Shown here in pieces: positions 1 through 8,697 of a stretch of 48,158 nucleotides of DNA. The notes beneath the pieces are model-generated. The model saw only the letters and a list, made by a program, of their open reading frames with translations. It ran no database searches and was not told where the DNA came from. The position numbers and the translations under genes were made by a program. The DNA lies in contig CACKOO010000007.1 in the NCBI GenBank assembly GCA_902601765.1, positions 1 to 48,158 on the forward strand, written 5' to 3'. Source of the DNA: Hydrogenophilales bacterium (GTDB taxonomy: Bacteria > Pseudomonadota > Gammaproteobacteria > Burkholderiales > Eutrophovitaceae). Every line of letters starts with the position of its first letter. The first letter of the stretch is position 1.

Positions 1-309
1 ATCTTCTAATAGTCTTGCAAGGTCTACATCAGCTTCGTATTCATCTATTACTTGTGCCGCATCTCCTGACAAATTTTCATAAGATTTTTTTAGAGCCTCA
101 TCTAACTGTTGACTGCTTATTGTATTAAGATTTATTGGTCCATGTAATCTGTTAACTTCAGAAATTGCCTCAGGAGGTGTCTCGTGACATGACCATACTT
201 CTACAATATCATTAGTCTCTACGTATGCAAGAATAAAAAATTTTCTCGCAAAGCTAAAAGGAAGAAGTGTCGCTTTATTTAGAGATTCTACGTTGTCTGT
301 GATAATCAT
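1..309 (-). CDS. gspE: GspE, type II secretion ATPase (N-terminal 103 residues only)
   Basis: The visible part is the N-terminal domain of the cytoplasmic ATPase that powers pseudopilus assembly and docks on GspL. The peptide has the family hallmark LPFSFARKFFIL near residue 21 and an acidic DVDLARLLED stretch at the window edge, where GspE proteins enter the nucleotide-binding region. The nucleotide-binding motifs lie outside the window. The ATG shares one base with the gspD stop (TAATG), which suggests translational coupling. Placing gspE after gspD, instead of at the head of the operon, is a departure from the usual Xanthomonas-type order. Identification rests on the short N-terminal match and on context. 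Confidence 0.85.
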   Translation of the reverse strand, partial: MIITDNVESLNKATLLPFSFARKFFILAYVETNDIVEVWSCHETPPEAISEVNRLHGPINLNTISSQQLDEALKKSYENLSGDAAQVIDEYEADVDLARLLED

Positions 310-2366
310 TATTCATCATCAGTAAATTTTTCTTCAGGCAGGTCTAAATCATTACCCAACGTGTTAGGTTGTAAACGTTTTCGAGTGAAGTTAATAGTGT
401 TCGGATTCATTTTCATCACATCGTCTATATTCGAATTTGGCAACTGAGGTAATGAAAGTTCCTCGTCAAATGATATTTCCGGTTGAGCTGCTCCGATATA
501 ATCATATCGATCAGAGGTTAAATCAGAGCTCTCTGCTGCCGTCCTGAGTACAGTAGGGCGTATAAATACCATCAAATTTGTTTTAGCTCTTGATTTTGAT
601 TGGAATTGAAATAGTCTACCAAAAAAAGGTAGATCTCCTAGGAGTGGTATTTTCTGCACAGTATCGCTGACTGTGTCTTCTATTAATCCGCCCAGAACAA
701 TAATATCACCGTCATTAACCAAAACATGAGTTTCTAAAGATCTTTTATTTGTAATTAATCCCGATGTGGTTGTCTCTTGAATACTTGAGGTCTCTTGGTA
801 AATTGCCATTTTTACAGTACCACCCTCTGATATTTGAGGGCGGATCTGCAGAGATAATCCGACATCTTTTCTTTCTATAGTTTGAAAGGGACTAGCGCCA
901 GCTCCTGTTGTAGCATTTGAGAATTGTCCTGTTATAAATGGCACGTTTTTCCCCACCATAATTTTAGCTTCCTCATTATCTAAAGTAATGAGATTAGGCA
1001 TCGATAAAATATTCGCACTAGCCACGTTTTCAAGAGCAGCTGCCAACCCAGTTAGTCCCGTTACATCGGTAGAGTCTGAAAGGCTTAATATAGCTGACCC
1101 TGCCGAATTGATTAAATTTTCTGAAACTCCAGCTAAGAGCCCAATTCTAAAGTCACTCGTGCTTGTTCCAGAAACACCAGCCCATTGGATACCAAAAGCC
1201 TCAGCTTTATCCGCACTTACCTCGACTATAAGCGATTCAACGTATACTTGAGCTCTGCGGGAGTCCAATTGATCGATAATCATTCGTAAGTTTTTGAAAG
1301 TAGACTGATCTGAAGATATAATTAAAGTGTTGGTCGTAGGATCTGCTTGTATGAAGCCACCACCACTATTACTTAGTGAGCTCGTGTTCTGATTATCAGC
1401 CGACTGATTATCCGAAAGATCTTGACTACTGGCAGAACTATAAACTGTACTCGTAACTACTGCTCTGAGAACTTGCGCTAATTGAACGGAATCTGCATTT
1501 TTTAAATGTACTAAGTGGATATCGCTCGACGAGTCTAACGGTTGATCTAACTTTTCTATCAATGCCTCCGCTATCATTAGTCTTTTTTTTGAAGAACATT
1601 TTATGATTATAGAATTGGTCCTTCGGTCCGCCATGAGAATAACCTTATCCCCATAGTTTGTGTTAACGCTCTCATTACTTTCGTTTAAAATTCTATCTGC
1701 AATAGTTACTAACTCACTAGCCATTGCATTTTGGATATTTACGACATGTATATTTTCTTGCTGTTGATGAGAATCTAACTGTTTAATTATTTTCCCTAGC
1801 CGAATTAAATTATCTTCATAGTCTGTGATAATCAGACTATTATTCAAATTGCTGGATGTAATGACATTATTCGGTGTTACCAAGGGTTTGATTACTGGAA
1901 TTAAATTATTCGCAATTTCGTTTTTAAGAGGAAATATTTTCGTTGTTATTTGGCCCGGCGTACTTGATTCATCAGAATTAATTGCCGAGTGACGTTTTCC
2001 ATCAGCCTCCGGTATCACCATTACATAACCTTCTGCTTGCATAAGGGCATAACCCCTTAGTTTTAGTGAAAGAGCCAGCAGAGCGTATGCTTCTTTTTTT
2101 GTTACCGCTTTTTCTGATATTAAGTTTATTTTTCCCTTAACCCTAGGGTCGAAGATAAAAATTCTACCCGTATATTTTCCTATTGCACGGACAACAATTT
2201 CAAGATTAGTATCAACAAAATTTAGCGTGGCTTTGTTTTCTGGAAGATCATTTGCGCCAACCGAATAACTGAAACTTGTCAACGCAATGCCCATTAAAAT
2301 TATAGTCCAACTATTTGGATAACTTAATTTTGATAATTTCTTATTCACTGTATTTAAAAACATCAT
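309..2366 (-). CDS. gspD: GspD, outer-membrane secretin of type II secretion
   Basis: This forms the outer-membrane gate of the type II secretion system. From the ATG at 2366 the product is about 685 residues, normal for the family. A signal peptide ending near SVGA is followed by the N0 domain (ATLNFVDTNLEIVVRAIGK) and N1-N3 repeats. A Ser/Asn-rich linker sits inside N3, and the secretin core includes VPFITGQF and the IPLLGDLPFFGRLF signature. The C-terminal tail is acidic. An upstream in-frame start at 2411 exists, but the ATG at 2366 overlaps the gspN stop by one base (TAATG) and gives a standard signal peptide, so it is preferred. There is no lipobox, so a pilotin may not be needed for lipidation here. 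Confidence 0.96.
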   Translation of the reverse strand: MMFLNTVNKKLSKLSYPNSWTIILMGIALTSFSYSVGANDLPENKATLNFVDTNLEIVVRAIGKYTGRIFIFDPRVKGKINLISEKAVTKKEAYALLALSLKLRGYALMQAEGYVMVIPEADGKRHSAINSDESSTPGQITTKIFPLKNEIANNLIPVIKPLVTPNNVITSSNLNNSLIITDYEDNLIRLGKIIKQLDSHQQQENIHVVNIQNAMASELVTIADRILNESNESVNTNYGDKVILMADRRTNSIIIKCSSKKRLMIAEALIEKLDQPLDSSSDIHLVHLKNADSVQLAQVLRAVVTSTVYSSASSQDLSDNQSADNQNTSSLSNSGGGFIQADPTTNTLIISSDQSTFKNLRMIIDQLDSRRAQVYVESLIVEVSADKAEAFGIQWAGVSGTSTSDFRIGLLAGVSENLINSAGSAILSLSDSTDVTGLTGLAAALENVASANILSMPNLITLDNEEAKIMVGKNVPFITGQFSNATTGAGASPFQTIERKDVGLSLQIRPQISEGGTVKMAIYQETSSIQETTTSGLITNKRSLETHVLVNDGDIIVLGGLIEDTVSDTVQKIPLLGDLPFFGRLFQFQSKSRAKTNLMVFIRPTVLRTAAESSDLTSDRYDYIGAAQPEISFDEELSLPQLPNSNIDDVMKMNPNTINFTRKRLQPNTLGNDLDLPEEKFTDDE

Positions 2367-3151
2367 TAAAATCGCAAACTGACAACATCCTCTCCATTTA
2401 CAGTTTTCCACTGCCCCAATAAATTCATTAGATTTCTTAAACTCTTTTGTTCATTATTTGTTTTTGCGTACCCAGAGAAACTTAATTTTCCATTTTTGAT
2501 TAAACCTTCTCCGTTCAGTATTAAAATCCCATTTTTTGTGCTGAGTACAACTTCACCTTCGCTCCCATTCCAGTCAAAATTTAACGTATAGTTCCCCAAT
2601 GGATTGACCGGTGATAATTTTGTTTCGATATTTTTCAGGTCAAGTGTCATTTTGCCATAAATTTTCATTATTGAGTTGTCAAATATGAAAATGACATCAC
2701 TCCACGACAGCAATAAATCTCCGCTCGGTCTTATTGTGTTGAATGGTGCTCCTAAGCTGACAAGCTTATTACTGGGTAAAGTCATATCTGATTTATTTAA
2801 TTGATAGTTGTTCCAGTATCCAGTTATATACAGGGGATTTCTTAACATTTTGTCATTAAAGATTCTTGCTTCAAGCTTACCGATCAAAATTTTTGGCGAA
2901 ATTTCCCACGAAAATCGACCCGGTAGCAGTGATATAAGTTTATTGGTCGCCGTATTCCGTCTTGCGATGACCGCTGATCCACGCCATATAGTTCCGCGTG
3001 CATCCCCTATTGTTAACAGGTCTTTTGTTTGCAATTCGACTAGTTTAGTAATCCAAGTTGCTGGGGGAGATAATGCCATTCCAATTATTAGGAATAGTAT
3101 TAAAATAAGAAAGAAAAAAATTTTCCGGACCATAAGTTTATTCGGCCTCAC
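2366..3151 (-). CDS. gspN: GspN, type II secretion accessory protein
   Basis: This is a bitopic inner-membrane protein of about 261 residues with one N-terminal membrane helix (IFFFLILILFLIIGMAL) and a periplasmic beta-rich domain. The motif GTIWRGSA near residue 52 and the LSWSDV and FDWNG segments are typical of GspN. Its exact role in the secretion apparatus is not settled; many systems lack it. The start at 3151 overlaps the gspM end by 14 bases; an internal ATG at 3133 is an alternative. Its position between gspM and gspD matches Xanthomonas-type clusters. Confidence 0.85.
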   Translation of the reverse strand: MRPNKLMVRKIFFFLILILFLIIGMALSPPATWITKLVELQTKDLLTIGDARGTIWRGSAVIARRNTATNKLISLLPGRFSWEISPKILIGKLEARIFNDKMLRNPLYITGYWNNYQLNKSDMTLPSNKLVSLGAPFNTIRPSGDLLLSWSDVIFIFDNSIMKIYGKMTLDLKNIETKLSPVNPLGNYTLNFDWNGSEGEVVLSTKNGILILNGEGLIKNGKLSFSGYAKTNNEQKSLRNLMNLLGQWKTVNGEDVVSLRF

Positions 3152-3623
3152 TAAGCGTTAGGCTCACTTTTACAAAGTTAGTATCGTTATTACGAGTTAT
3201 AATTGCGTTTGTCACAAATATGTTTCCCGACTTTTTTATATCTATCAACCATGACATTAGGTTTTGAAATGAGGTGGAAGATATCTCCAAATGATAAAGA
3301 TTATCGGTATTAGATATTGATGGTTTTAAAAAACCCCTCCTATCCATACTAGAAAATAAAAAACTTTTGAATTCTTCAGGATTATTTGGCGACGGTAATT
3401 TAGATTTAGATACCATTCGAGAAAGTTTATTCATTTCTTCGATTTGGTTTTTCATCTCATAAATTTTCTGTTGATCATTTCCGATCCCTTTTATTGCAGG
3501 AAGCAATAAAAAGTAGAAAAGAATCCATAAGGACAAAATTATACTAACAAAAAAAATAGTGACTTTCTCTCTCAGCGTTCGACTTGACCAGAGGTGAGAA
3601 AAAATATTTAAGTAGTTGTTCAT
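3138..3623 (-). CDS. gspM: GspM, type II secretion inner-membrane platform protein
   Basis: Small platform protein that partners GspL. From the ATG at 3623 it has 161 residues: a short cytoplasmic segment containing SSRTLREKV, one membrane helix (FFVSIILSLWILFYFLLLP), a predicted coiled coil (ENQ/K-rich around residues 50-70) and a periplasmic ferredoxin-like domain. An in-frame TTG at 3659 would add 12 residues inside gspL and is thought less likely, because ATG 3623 lies just 12 bases after the gspL stop. Sequence is divergent, so the call leans on topology, length and gene order. Confidence 0.8.
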   Translation of the reverse strand: MNNYLNIFSHLWSSRTLREKVTIFFVSIILSLWILFYFLLLPAIKGIGNDQQKIYEMKNQIEEMNKLSRMVSKSKLPSPNNPEEFKSFLFSSMDRRGFLKPSISNTDNLYHLEISSTSFQNLMSWLIDIKKSGNIFVTNAIITRNNDTNFVKVSLTLSEAE

Positions 3624-3634
3624 TATTTTTTTAT

Positions 3635-4939
3635 TTACTTTATTCCCGATATTTTCCAAATAATTCCTTTTGATTTCGAGGAAGATTCGGTGACATATAA
3701 CCCTAGTTCGTCAAGAAGGTTTCGGTTGGTGGCAAGAATCGAGTTTTGGTTGGGCTCGAAGTGAACGTATAAAATCTTATTTCGATATTCTATAGCAACG
3801 ACTGCGGGGACTGAATTACTATCTCCTTCCTTTGATAAGGTTTCCCTGAATTCACTAAAACCAACAATTAGGCTATAAAAATTATTTTGGTCTAATAAAT
3901 TAGAATTGTCGATATAATTAATTTTTTGGCGCATTTGCTTTATCGGGTCAAGCATTACTGTTTCTTTCGGAAAATAATTTTTGAATTCCCGCGTAATGAA
4001 AGCCTCTGATATTTTAATTTCTTCTTTCATTTGCATCCATTTCCAATTAATCGCAGTGGTGTTAATGATTATTAGCAATAACGTTGCAATGGCGGGAATT
4101 TTCCACTTAGATGAATCTAAATTAAAATCATCATCTTTAGAAATTACTGAAGACAACGTAACAGCATTTGCATAAGCCTTTACCAAAAAGTCATTCCAAT
4201 CATATGTCTTGAGTGATATTTTTTCTCGGGCGTTGTATATCGCATCTATGGATTTCTGATAATCAACAATAAAAGAAGCCGGAACGTCTAAAGAGAGATT
4301 TTTGTCATTTTTATTTTTTAAAAATATTTGAATTAATTTCTCAGGAAAATTTGCTATTTCTTTGTTATCCAATGAAACACTTAATATCGTATTTATTTCT
4401 GTTTTTATCGAAATATTGTTACTTTTTTTGTATTTTAATAATCTTCCATAAATTTGATTAGAATCGGGATCAGGTATGCCAACTTGATCTGATAAAAAAT
4501 AAATTGATTTAATTTTGGATTGACGAAATATATCAAGAATTTGCGTAAGAAATATCTTATCTAATACATAAATAGTTTGTCTATTATTAATATAATTTCC
4601 AGGCACCAGGCTCGTTTCATCAAGCTTTGTTAAAAGATACTCCTCTGCCAAATTAGGTAAAGCAAGTTCTAGGTTTTTTTTTGATAGCTGAGGACATTCT
4701 ATTTGCAGGACATTTATGTCATTACTTGAAAAAACAAGAATAAGTCGTTTTAATTTACGGAGTTTAATGTTTATGGATTCTGAAGTTAGATTTTCTAATT
4801 TCCCTAAATCTCCACAAGTGAGCATAGTAGCGCTGGGGAATATAATTTGGGACTCATCCGCTGAAGCCTGTACTTCTTTTTTGGGAGGTACAAAGATAAA
4901 CAAGGATTTCCCCCATTTTTTTAAACGTCTTTTAGCCAT
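3635..4939 (-). CDS. gspL: GspL, type II secretion inner-membrane platform protein
   Basis: GspL links the GspE ATPase to the pseudopilus. The product is 434 residues. The cytoplasmic actin-like domain (about 1-280) includes the family segment ALPNLAEEYLL, where GspL proteins often read LPWLLEE. One membrane helix follows (IPAIATLLLIIINTTAINW, about 282-300), then a periplasmic ferredoxin-like domain at the C-terminus. It overlaps gspK by 19 bases and sits between gspK and gspM as expected. The sequence is rich in Lys, Asn and Ile, in line with the AT-rich genome. Confidence 0.87.
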   Translation of the reverse strand: MAKRRLKKWGKSLFIFVPPKKEVQASADESQIIFPSATMLTCGDLGKLENLTSESINIKLRKLKRLILVFSSNDINVLQIECPQLSKKNLELALPNLAEEYLLTKLDETSLVPGNYINNRQTIYVLDKIFLTQILDIFRQSKIKSIYFLSDQVGIPDPDSNQIYGRLLKYKKSNNISIKTEINTILSVSLDNKEIANFPEKLIQIFLKNKNDKNLSLDVPASFIVDYQKSIDAIYNAREKISLKTYDWNDFLVKAYANAVTLSSVISKDDDFNLDSSKWKIPAIATLLLIIINTTAINWKWMQMKEEIKISEAFITREFKNYFPKETVMLDPIKQMRQKINYIDNSNLLDQNNFYSLIVGFSEFRETLSKEGDSNSVPAVVAIEYRNKILYVHFEPNQNSILATNRNLLDELGLYVTESSSKSKGIIWKISGIK

Positions 4940-5853
4940 ATTAAATAAGCACTCTCAGGTGTGCGTTCGATTAAACATTTCTTTTGTATTAGCGACTTAT
5001 TAATCTTCACATTACCTAGTATTATGAAAAAGTCCGACTTAACCGTAATATTTCGAGATTGTACCTTTAATCCCAGTTGTAAGGTTCTACTTACGAAATC
5101 ACTTGTATCAAGAAAAATCGCATTTTCCCGCATAGCCACTAAATTTCTGGCATCAGTATAGGCTATATCTAATTCTGCCGCTATTACTGATAGGCTCGCT
5201 GTATTAATATTAGTTTTAGTGATTCTGGGTAAAATAATAATGTGCTCTTCAAGTAATCTCAATATCTTATTATTAAATCCTGGTAATGCGAGTAGGTCAT
5301 TTAAATTAGAAAACCCTATTGTTCCAGAAATTAATTTATCCTCATGAACACTCCATTTTTGTTGATTAGCAAGAGCTGTACCAAAAACAAGTGATAGATG
5401 AGAAGGTAAATCAAGATCTCTCAAAAGACGTGCAAAAATTTCAACATTATTTGAGTTGATTTTCCCGTTGGTAGCTAGTCTTATAATATTGAACTTGGAC
5501 TGAGCATCAACAATATATCCAGAGAGAATCGCATCTACAGAGTTTGTTTGGATCTTTGAATCTTTTGCATATTCATCCAGTCTGGTTTCCATGAGAGGAG
5601 TATTCCAAGGCTCGGTAAGATCATCTGTTGCAGAAAATTTAGCATCTTCAATTAAAATCAGTTTCGCCCAATTTAATGCTCCACGAAGTATCCAGTATTG
5701 TTGTAATTGTAGTCGCTGGTTTTCTATAGATCTAACTTGGACTTGTTGCTCCCAAAATAAACTTGTGACAATTGACAAGCAAAGAACCGTAAGTAGTAGT
5801 ACGGTCACTACAGCTACCCCCTTTTGGTTTTTACTTGAGGATACGGGCTTCAT
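4921..5853 (-). CDS. gspK: GspK, minor pseudopilin
   Basis: GspK caps the pseudopilus tip with GspI and GspJ. It has 310 residues, near the family size. The prepilin leader is short and ends KG before VAVVTVLLLTVL; position +5 of the mature chain is not Glu, the known hallmark that separates GspK from other pseudopilins. The segment LQLQQYWILRGALNWAK and the helix-hairpin-helix-like region NINTASLSVIAAELD are characteristic. Its ATG overlaps the gspJ stop by four bases (ATGA). Confidence 0.93.
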   Translation of the reverse strand: MKPVSSSKNQKGVAVVTVLLLTVLCLSIVTSLFWEQQVQVRSIENQRLQLQQYWILRGALNWAKLILIEDAKFSATDDLTEPWNTPLMETRLDEYAKDSKIQTNSVDAILSGYIVDAQSKFNIIRLATNGKINSNNVEIFARLLRDLDLPSHLSLVFGTALANQQKWSVHEDKLISGTIGFSNLNDLLALPGFNNKILRLLEEHIIILPRITKTNINTASLSVIAAELDIAYTDARNLVAMRENAIFLDTSDFVSRTLQLGLKVQSRNITVKSDFFIILGNVKINKSLIQKKCLIERTPESAYLIWLKDV

Positions 5854-6506
5854 GATGGACCTAAAGATACTATTTTAGTAATCGTAGATTTTCGATTAGT
5901 CAACTGAATATCAAATGCAAGTCCACTCCAATTGTAGTTCCAGATTTTTTCTCCTGAATTCGAAACATCATCATTTGAAGTAGTTGATTTTGATTGATTA
6001 ACAGATTGCCATGCTTTGAGATTTTTATTCCATAGACGAATGTTGATACTCTCTAAATTAGCATGTAACAGAACCGCCTTATCATTGTTTGCCAATTGAT
6101 CTCCAAGCCAATATTGATGAAGCTGACGAATAGAGCGAGTAGGAGAAGATGCAGATCGAGTTAGTTTTCCATTATTAAAATGATACTTCACTATTTGTAC
6201 ACCCGGAATGCCATCAATCGAAACGGTATCCCTAGTGATGATCAGGGATTTGTTATCAATAAAGATTGGAGATCTACCGTTAATGAGCTTAGGTTTGCTA
6301 AGTTGTGCACAATCAGTTTGTAGTTGGGCGAAGATCAATTGCAGGTTACGTACATCATCTATATCTTTAGAAAGCTTGTCTTCACTAAATATTATAGAGT
6401 CCAATCCCTTCCATCCGAGTACGGCAATTATCGCTAAAATTGTGATGGCTATTAGGAGCTCGACGAGGGTTACACCTGTTTGTTTTTGATATTTAAATTT
6501 AAGCAT
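5850..6506 (-). CDS. gspJ: GspJ, minor pseudopilin
   Basis: Minor pseudopilin of the GspI-J-K tip complex. The methylation-type N-terminus is TG then VTLVELLIAITILA, with Glu at +5. The residue after the cleavage site is Val, where Phe or Met is usual. I place the start at the ATG at 6506, two bases after the gspI stop with a weak GGA upstream; an ATG at 6518 and a TTG at 6527 are in frame. The product is about 218 residues. The C-terminal beta-domain contains LLHANLESINIRLWN, in the position where GspJ proteins have their conserved strand. Confidence 0.9.
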   Translation of the reverse strand: MLKFKYQKQTGVTLVELLIAITILAIIAVLGWKGLDSIIFSEDKLSKDIDDVRNLQLIFAQLQTDCAQLSKPKLINGRSPIFIDNKSLIITRDTVSIDGIPGVQIVKYHFNNGKLTRSASSPTRSIRQLHQYWLGDQLANNDKAVLLHANLESINIRLWNKNLKAWQSVNQSKSTTSNDDVSNSGEKIWNYNWSGLAFDIQLTNRKSTITKIVSLGPS

Positions 6507-6507
6507 A

Positions 6508-6894
6508 CTAAATTCCATTAGGAACAAGCTGAGTTAATTTGAGTATTTTATTATTTGATTCAGAGTTTAAAAAAACACTGATTTCTACTCTTCTAAATAA
6601 CGGATTAGGTGTTTGAAAAACTACCTGCTGACATACAAAGTTGAAATCTCCTTGAGGGCAGTTATAAATTGTCTTGCCCAGGGAGGGCCAAATATTTGAT
6701 AGTCGAATTTGAGTGAGCTGATTTTCAGCAGACCAAGTAGACATAATGGCAACGCGCAAATCCCCATTGTTTTGGGTAAGACTCCCAATAGCTCTTAAGC
6801 TAGCTCCCAGTGCTGCTGCTAATATAAATAGAGCAACCAGCACTTCCAATAATGTAAAACCTTTTTCCGTATATTCATTTTGGAAGCTATTCAT
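6508..6894 (-). CDS. gspI: GspI, minor pseudopilin
   Basis: Minor pseudopilin of 128 residues, the normal length. Leader MNSFQNEYTEKG is cut before FTLLEVLVALFILAAA (Glu at +5). The segments ALGASLRAIGSL, WSAENQLTQIRL and the two-cysteine pair CPQGDFNFVC fit GspI; such a pair could form a disulfide in the periplasm. It follows gspH by 18 bases and precedes gspJ. GspI nucleates the pseudopilus tip with J and K. Confidence 0.94.
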   Translation of the reverse strand: MNSFQNEYTEKGFTLLEVLVALFILAAALGASLRAIGSLTQNNGDLRVAIMSTWSAENQLTQIRLSNIWPSLGKTIYNCPQGDFNFVCQQVVFQTPNPLFRRVEISVFLNSESNNKILKLTQLVPNGI

Positions 6895-6912
6895 ATCACT
6901 ATAAAAATTTAA

Positions 6913-7467
6913 TTAATAGATATGGAAATTACCTAATCCGTCTGCGTTTATTGATGACCTATTAGTTGGAGTCGACAGGAAAATTTTAAAAGGTTGTGCC
7001 ACTGGCTCAAGTCCAAAAATTATCATAAGTTCGTCTTTTTCATTTGCTGATTGAGTTGAAGATATGCTGATATTCGGGATTGAAAATTCACGTGTTCTAA
7101 GTAAGCTATCATTTTCGATAGGAATCCATTCTAGGCGATTTTTAGTAAAAAACTGGTAATCACTATTATCAATTTTAACAGCGATCGGGGTATTTCTAAG
7201 TATGGCTTCTTCTCTCGCTAAACGGAAAAGTGAAGCAAGCCGTTTGGTATCTTTAAGCAGTGCACGATCGTCATTTTGAAAAATAGAAATTGAAGTGGTC
7301 GTTAATACAATTCCCAGAATAAGTATGACTATCAACAATTCTAAAAGAGTAAAACCTGCCGGTATCTTATATTTTTTTTTTTGAGTGCCAAAAACACAGT
7401 TAATATCAATTTTAATCAAGCCACGATCCAATATCACTATTTTGTTTCTCACCACCCGGTTTTCCAT
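6913..7467 (-). CDS. gspH: GspH, minor pseudopilin (start uncertain)
   Basis: Pseudopilin with the mature N-terminus FTLLELLIVILILGIV after AG, followed by the GspH/FimT-type segment LASLFRLAREEAILRNTPIAV and a C-terminal GLGNFHIY. ATG 7467 gives 184 residues but an unusually long 38-residue leader that overlaps gspG by 56 bases. A TTG at 7419, inside the gspG stop region, would give a more normal 22-residue leader. Eleven consecutive A's in the coding strand (positions 7372-7382) lie just before the leader cleavage site, so slippage there would abolish the reading frame. Confidence 0.86.
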   Translation of the reverse strand: MENRVVRNKIVILDRGLIKIDINCVFGTQKKKYKIPAGFTLLELLIVILILGIVLTTTSISIFQNDDRALLKDTKRLASLFRLAREEAILRNTPIAVKIDNSDYQFFTKNRLEWIPIENDSLLRTREFSIPNISISSTQSANEKDELMIIFGLEPVAQPFKIFLSTPTNRSSINADGLGNFHIY

Positions 7468-7891
7468 CTGCTCCCAAGGAGAAAATATCGAAAGATCCAT
7501 GAATACCTGGAGACAGATATTGGTAGTCTTGTCCCCAAGGGTCTTTCGGTAGTCGATCAATGTAACCTCCTTCTTTCCAATTTGTTGGAATCGGTTTTGA
7601 AGACGGCTTATTAAGCAAAGCTTTCAATCCCTGAGCGCTACTAGGGTAGTGATAGTTGTCGAGCTTATAAAGCGAGATCGCTTGCATTAAGGTAGCGATA
7701 TCTTGTTTGGATGCCATTATCCTTGCATCATCCGTACGGCCGATAAGTTTGGGCACGAGAAGAGATGCAAGAATTCCCATGATTACAACAACCACCATTA
7801 TTTCAATGAGCGAAAAACCTTGCATTTTATAGTGTTGGGTTTGCATTTTTCTGGCTATCATATCTTTGTTGTTCCTATGGACCATTGACAT
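7412..7891 (-). CDS. gspG: GspG, major pseudopilin
   Basis: Major subunit of the pseudopilus. Cleavage is expected at QG before FSLIEIMVVVVIMGILASLLVP. The rest carries the GspG markers: ALSLYKLDN-type helix (here AISLYKLDNYHYPS), QGLKALL, GGYIDRLPKDPWGQDYQYLSPG and the calcium-loop end IFSLGADGKPGGE with DIGSW. ATG 7891 gives a 24-residue leader; ATG 7861, with AGGAAC upstream, gives a 14-residue leader and may be the real start. It is the first secretion gene of the operon; gspC and gspF are not upstream of it, unlike most clusters. Confidence 0.96.
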   Translation of the reverse strand: MSMVHRNNKDMIARKMQTQHYKMQGFSLIEIMVVVVIMGILASLLVPKLIGRTDDARIMASKQDIATLMQAISLYKLDNYHYPSSAQGLKALLNKPSSKPIPTNWKEGGYIDRLPKDPWGQDYQYLSPGIHGSFDIFSLGADGKPGGEKQNSDIGSWLD

Positions 7892-7968
7892 AAAGTTTTT
7901 TCAACCAATTAAGATGATTTCTGTATTTACAATACATCAACTAACTGATTGCGTAAATTAATATGGCG

Positions 7969-8697
7969 TTAATTGCGGTGATTGTGAGATTTGTATACTT
8001 TATGAATTCTCCAATATCCGGAGGTTCGTTTTAATTCTAATGGAGGCATTGTTGGGTAACTCATACGCATAATAGCCCATTGACTTTCTAAAAACTTTGC
8101 TAGTTTTTGGTTTTCGGGACGACACACAAAAGTTTCTCCACCTACGCAAGTAAGGTTGTTTCCCCCGCCGTAATACTGTTGCGAATTTCGCAAAATTTCC
8201 CATATTGCTTTCATAGGAGGTTTTTCGGTCATCATCTCGCGAAACCGGAGATTAGCTGTTTTTCTACTTTCTATTTTTGCCCTGAGGTGTTGGTTTGAAC
8301 GGGAAAAAGCTCTAGGTGAAGCCGGGGAGTCTATTCCAAATTGAGTGGAACCACCTAGAACAACGCCAGGTATTAGGTCTGGTGATGACAATACCGTTTT
8401 CCTTTCTTTTGTGTTGGCAGGGTCTTGCAAGGAAGAAGAATTTGAAAGAGTAGAACTTGTGATAGAAATTCGATTTCCCCCGATATTTTTTATCACTACG
8501 TTGAGTGTTTCCTCATAAGAAACATTAGAAGGTATAGTTTTTTTTGGGGTTATTGGAAAAAAAAGAACTAGGAAATGCAGTAATATGGAAATTAATACTG
8601 TAAAACTAAGCACCTTAAACTGAAAAAAACTATGACCCCAGTTGAGGCCATAGTTTCTACAATGATAAATTAATGTTGTTTTAAGGTTGCTTAACAC
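7969..8697 (-). CDS. Membrane-anchored protein with TonB-like N-terminus, unknown function
   Basis: I do not recognise the family. The product of up to 242 residues has one N-terminal membrane helix (LSFTVLISILLHFLVLFF, about 31-48) with a Ser-x(3)-His spacing in the helix, as in TonB-like proteins, then a Ser/Asn-rich linker and a conserved-looking C-terminal region holding a C-VGGETFV-C pair that could form a disulfide. There is no TonB C-terminal domain, and no GspC homology or PDZ region. It overlaps the preceding gene by 17 bases and uses a GTG start without a clear ribosome site; an internal GTG before LSFTV is possible. Its place between a secreted protein and gspG suggests a role in secretion or surface display. 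Confidence 0.7.
   Translation of the reverse strand: MLSNLKTTLIYHCRNYGLNWGHSFFQFKVLSFTVLISILLHFLVLFFPITPKKTIPSNVSYEETLNVVIKNIGGNRISITSSTLSNSSSLQDPANTKERKTVLSSPDLIPGVVLGGSTQFGIDSPASPRAFSRSNQHLRAKIESRKTANLRFREMMTEKPPMKAIWEILRNSQQYYGGGNNLTCVGGETFVCRPENQKLAKFLESQWAIMRMSYPTMPPLELKRTSGYWRIHKVYKSHNHRN

Noticed and set aside
988..1251. Plus-strand frame inside gspD
   Set aside because: It is an antisense shadow of a clear secretin gene and has no ribosome site or known motif.
7969..8697. The TonB-like anchored protein as GspC
   Set aside because: It has a membrane helix and periplasmic part, but no homology region or PDZ-like pattern of GspC was seen.
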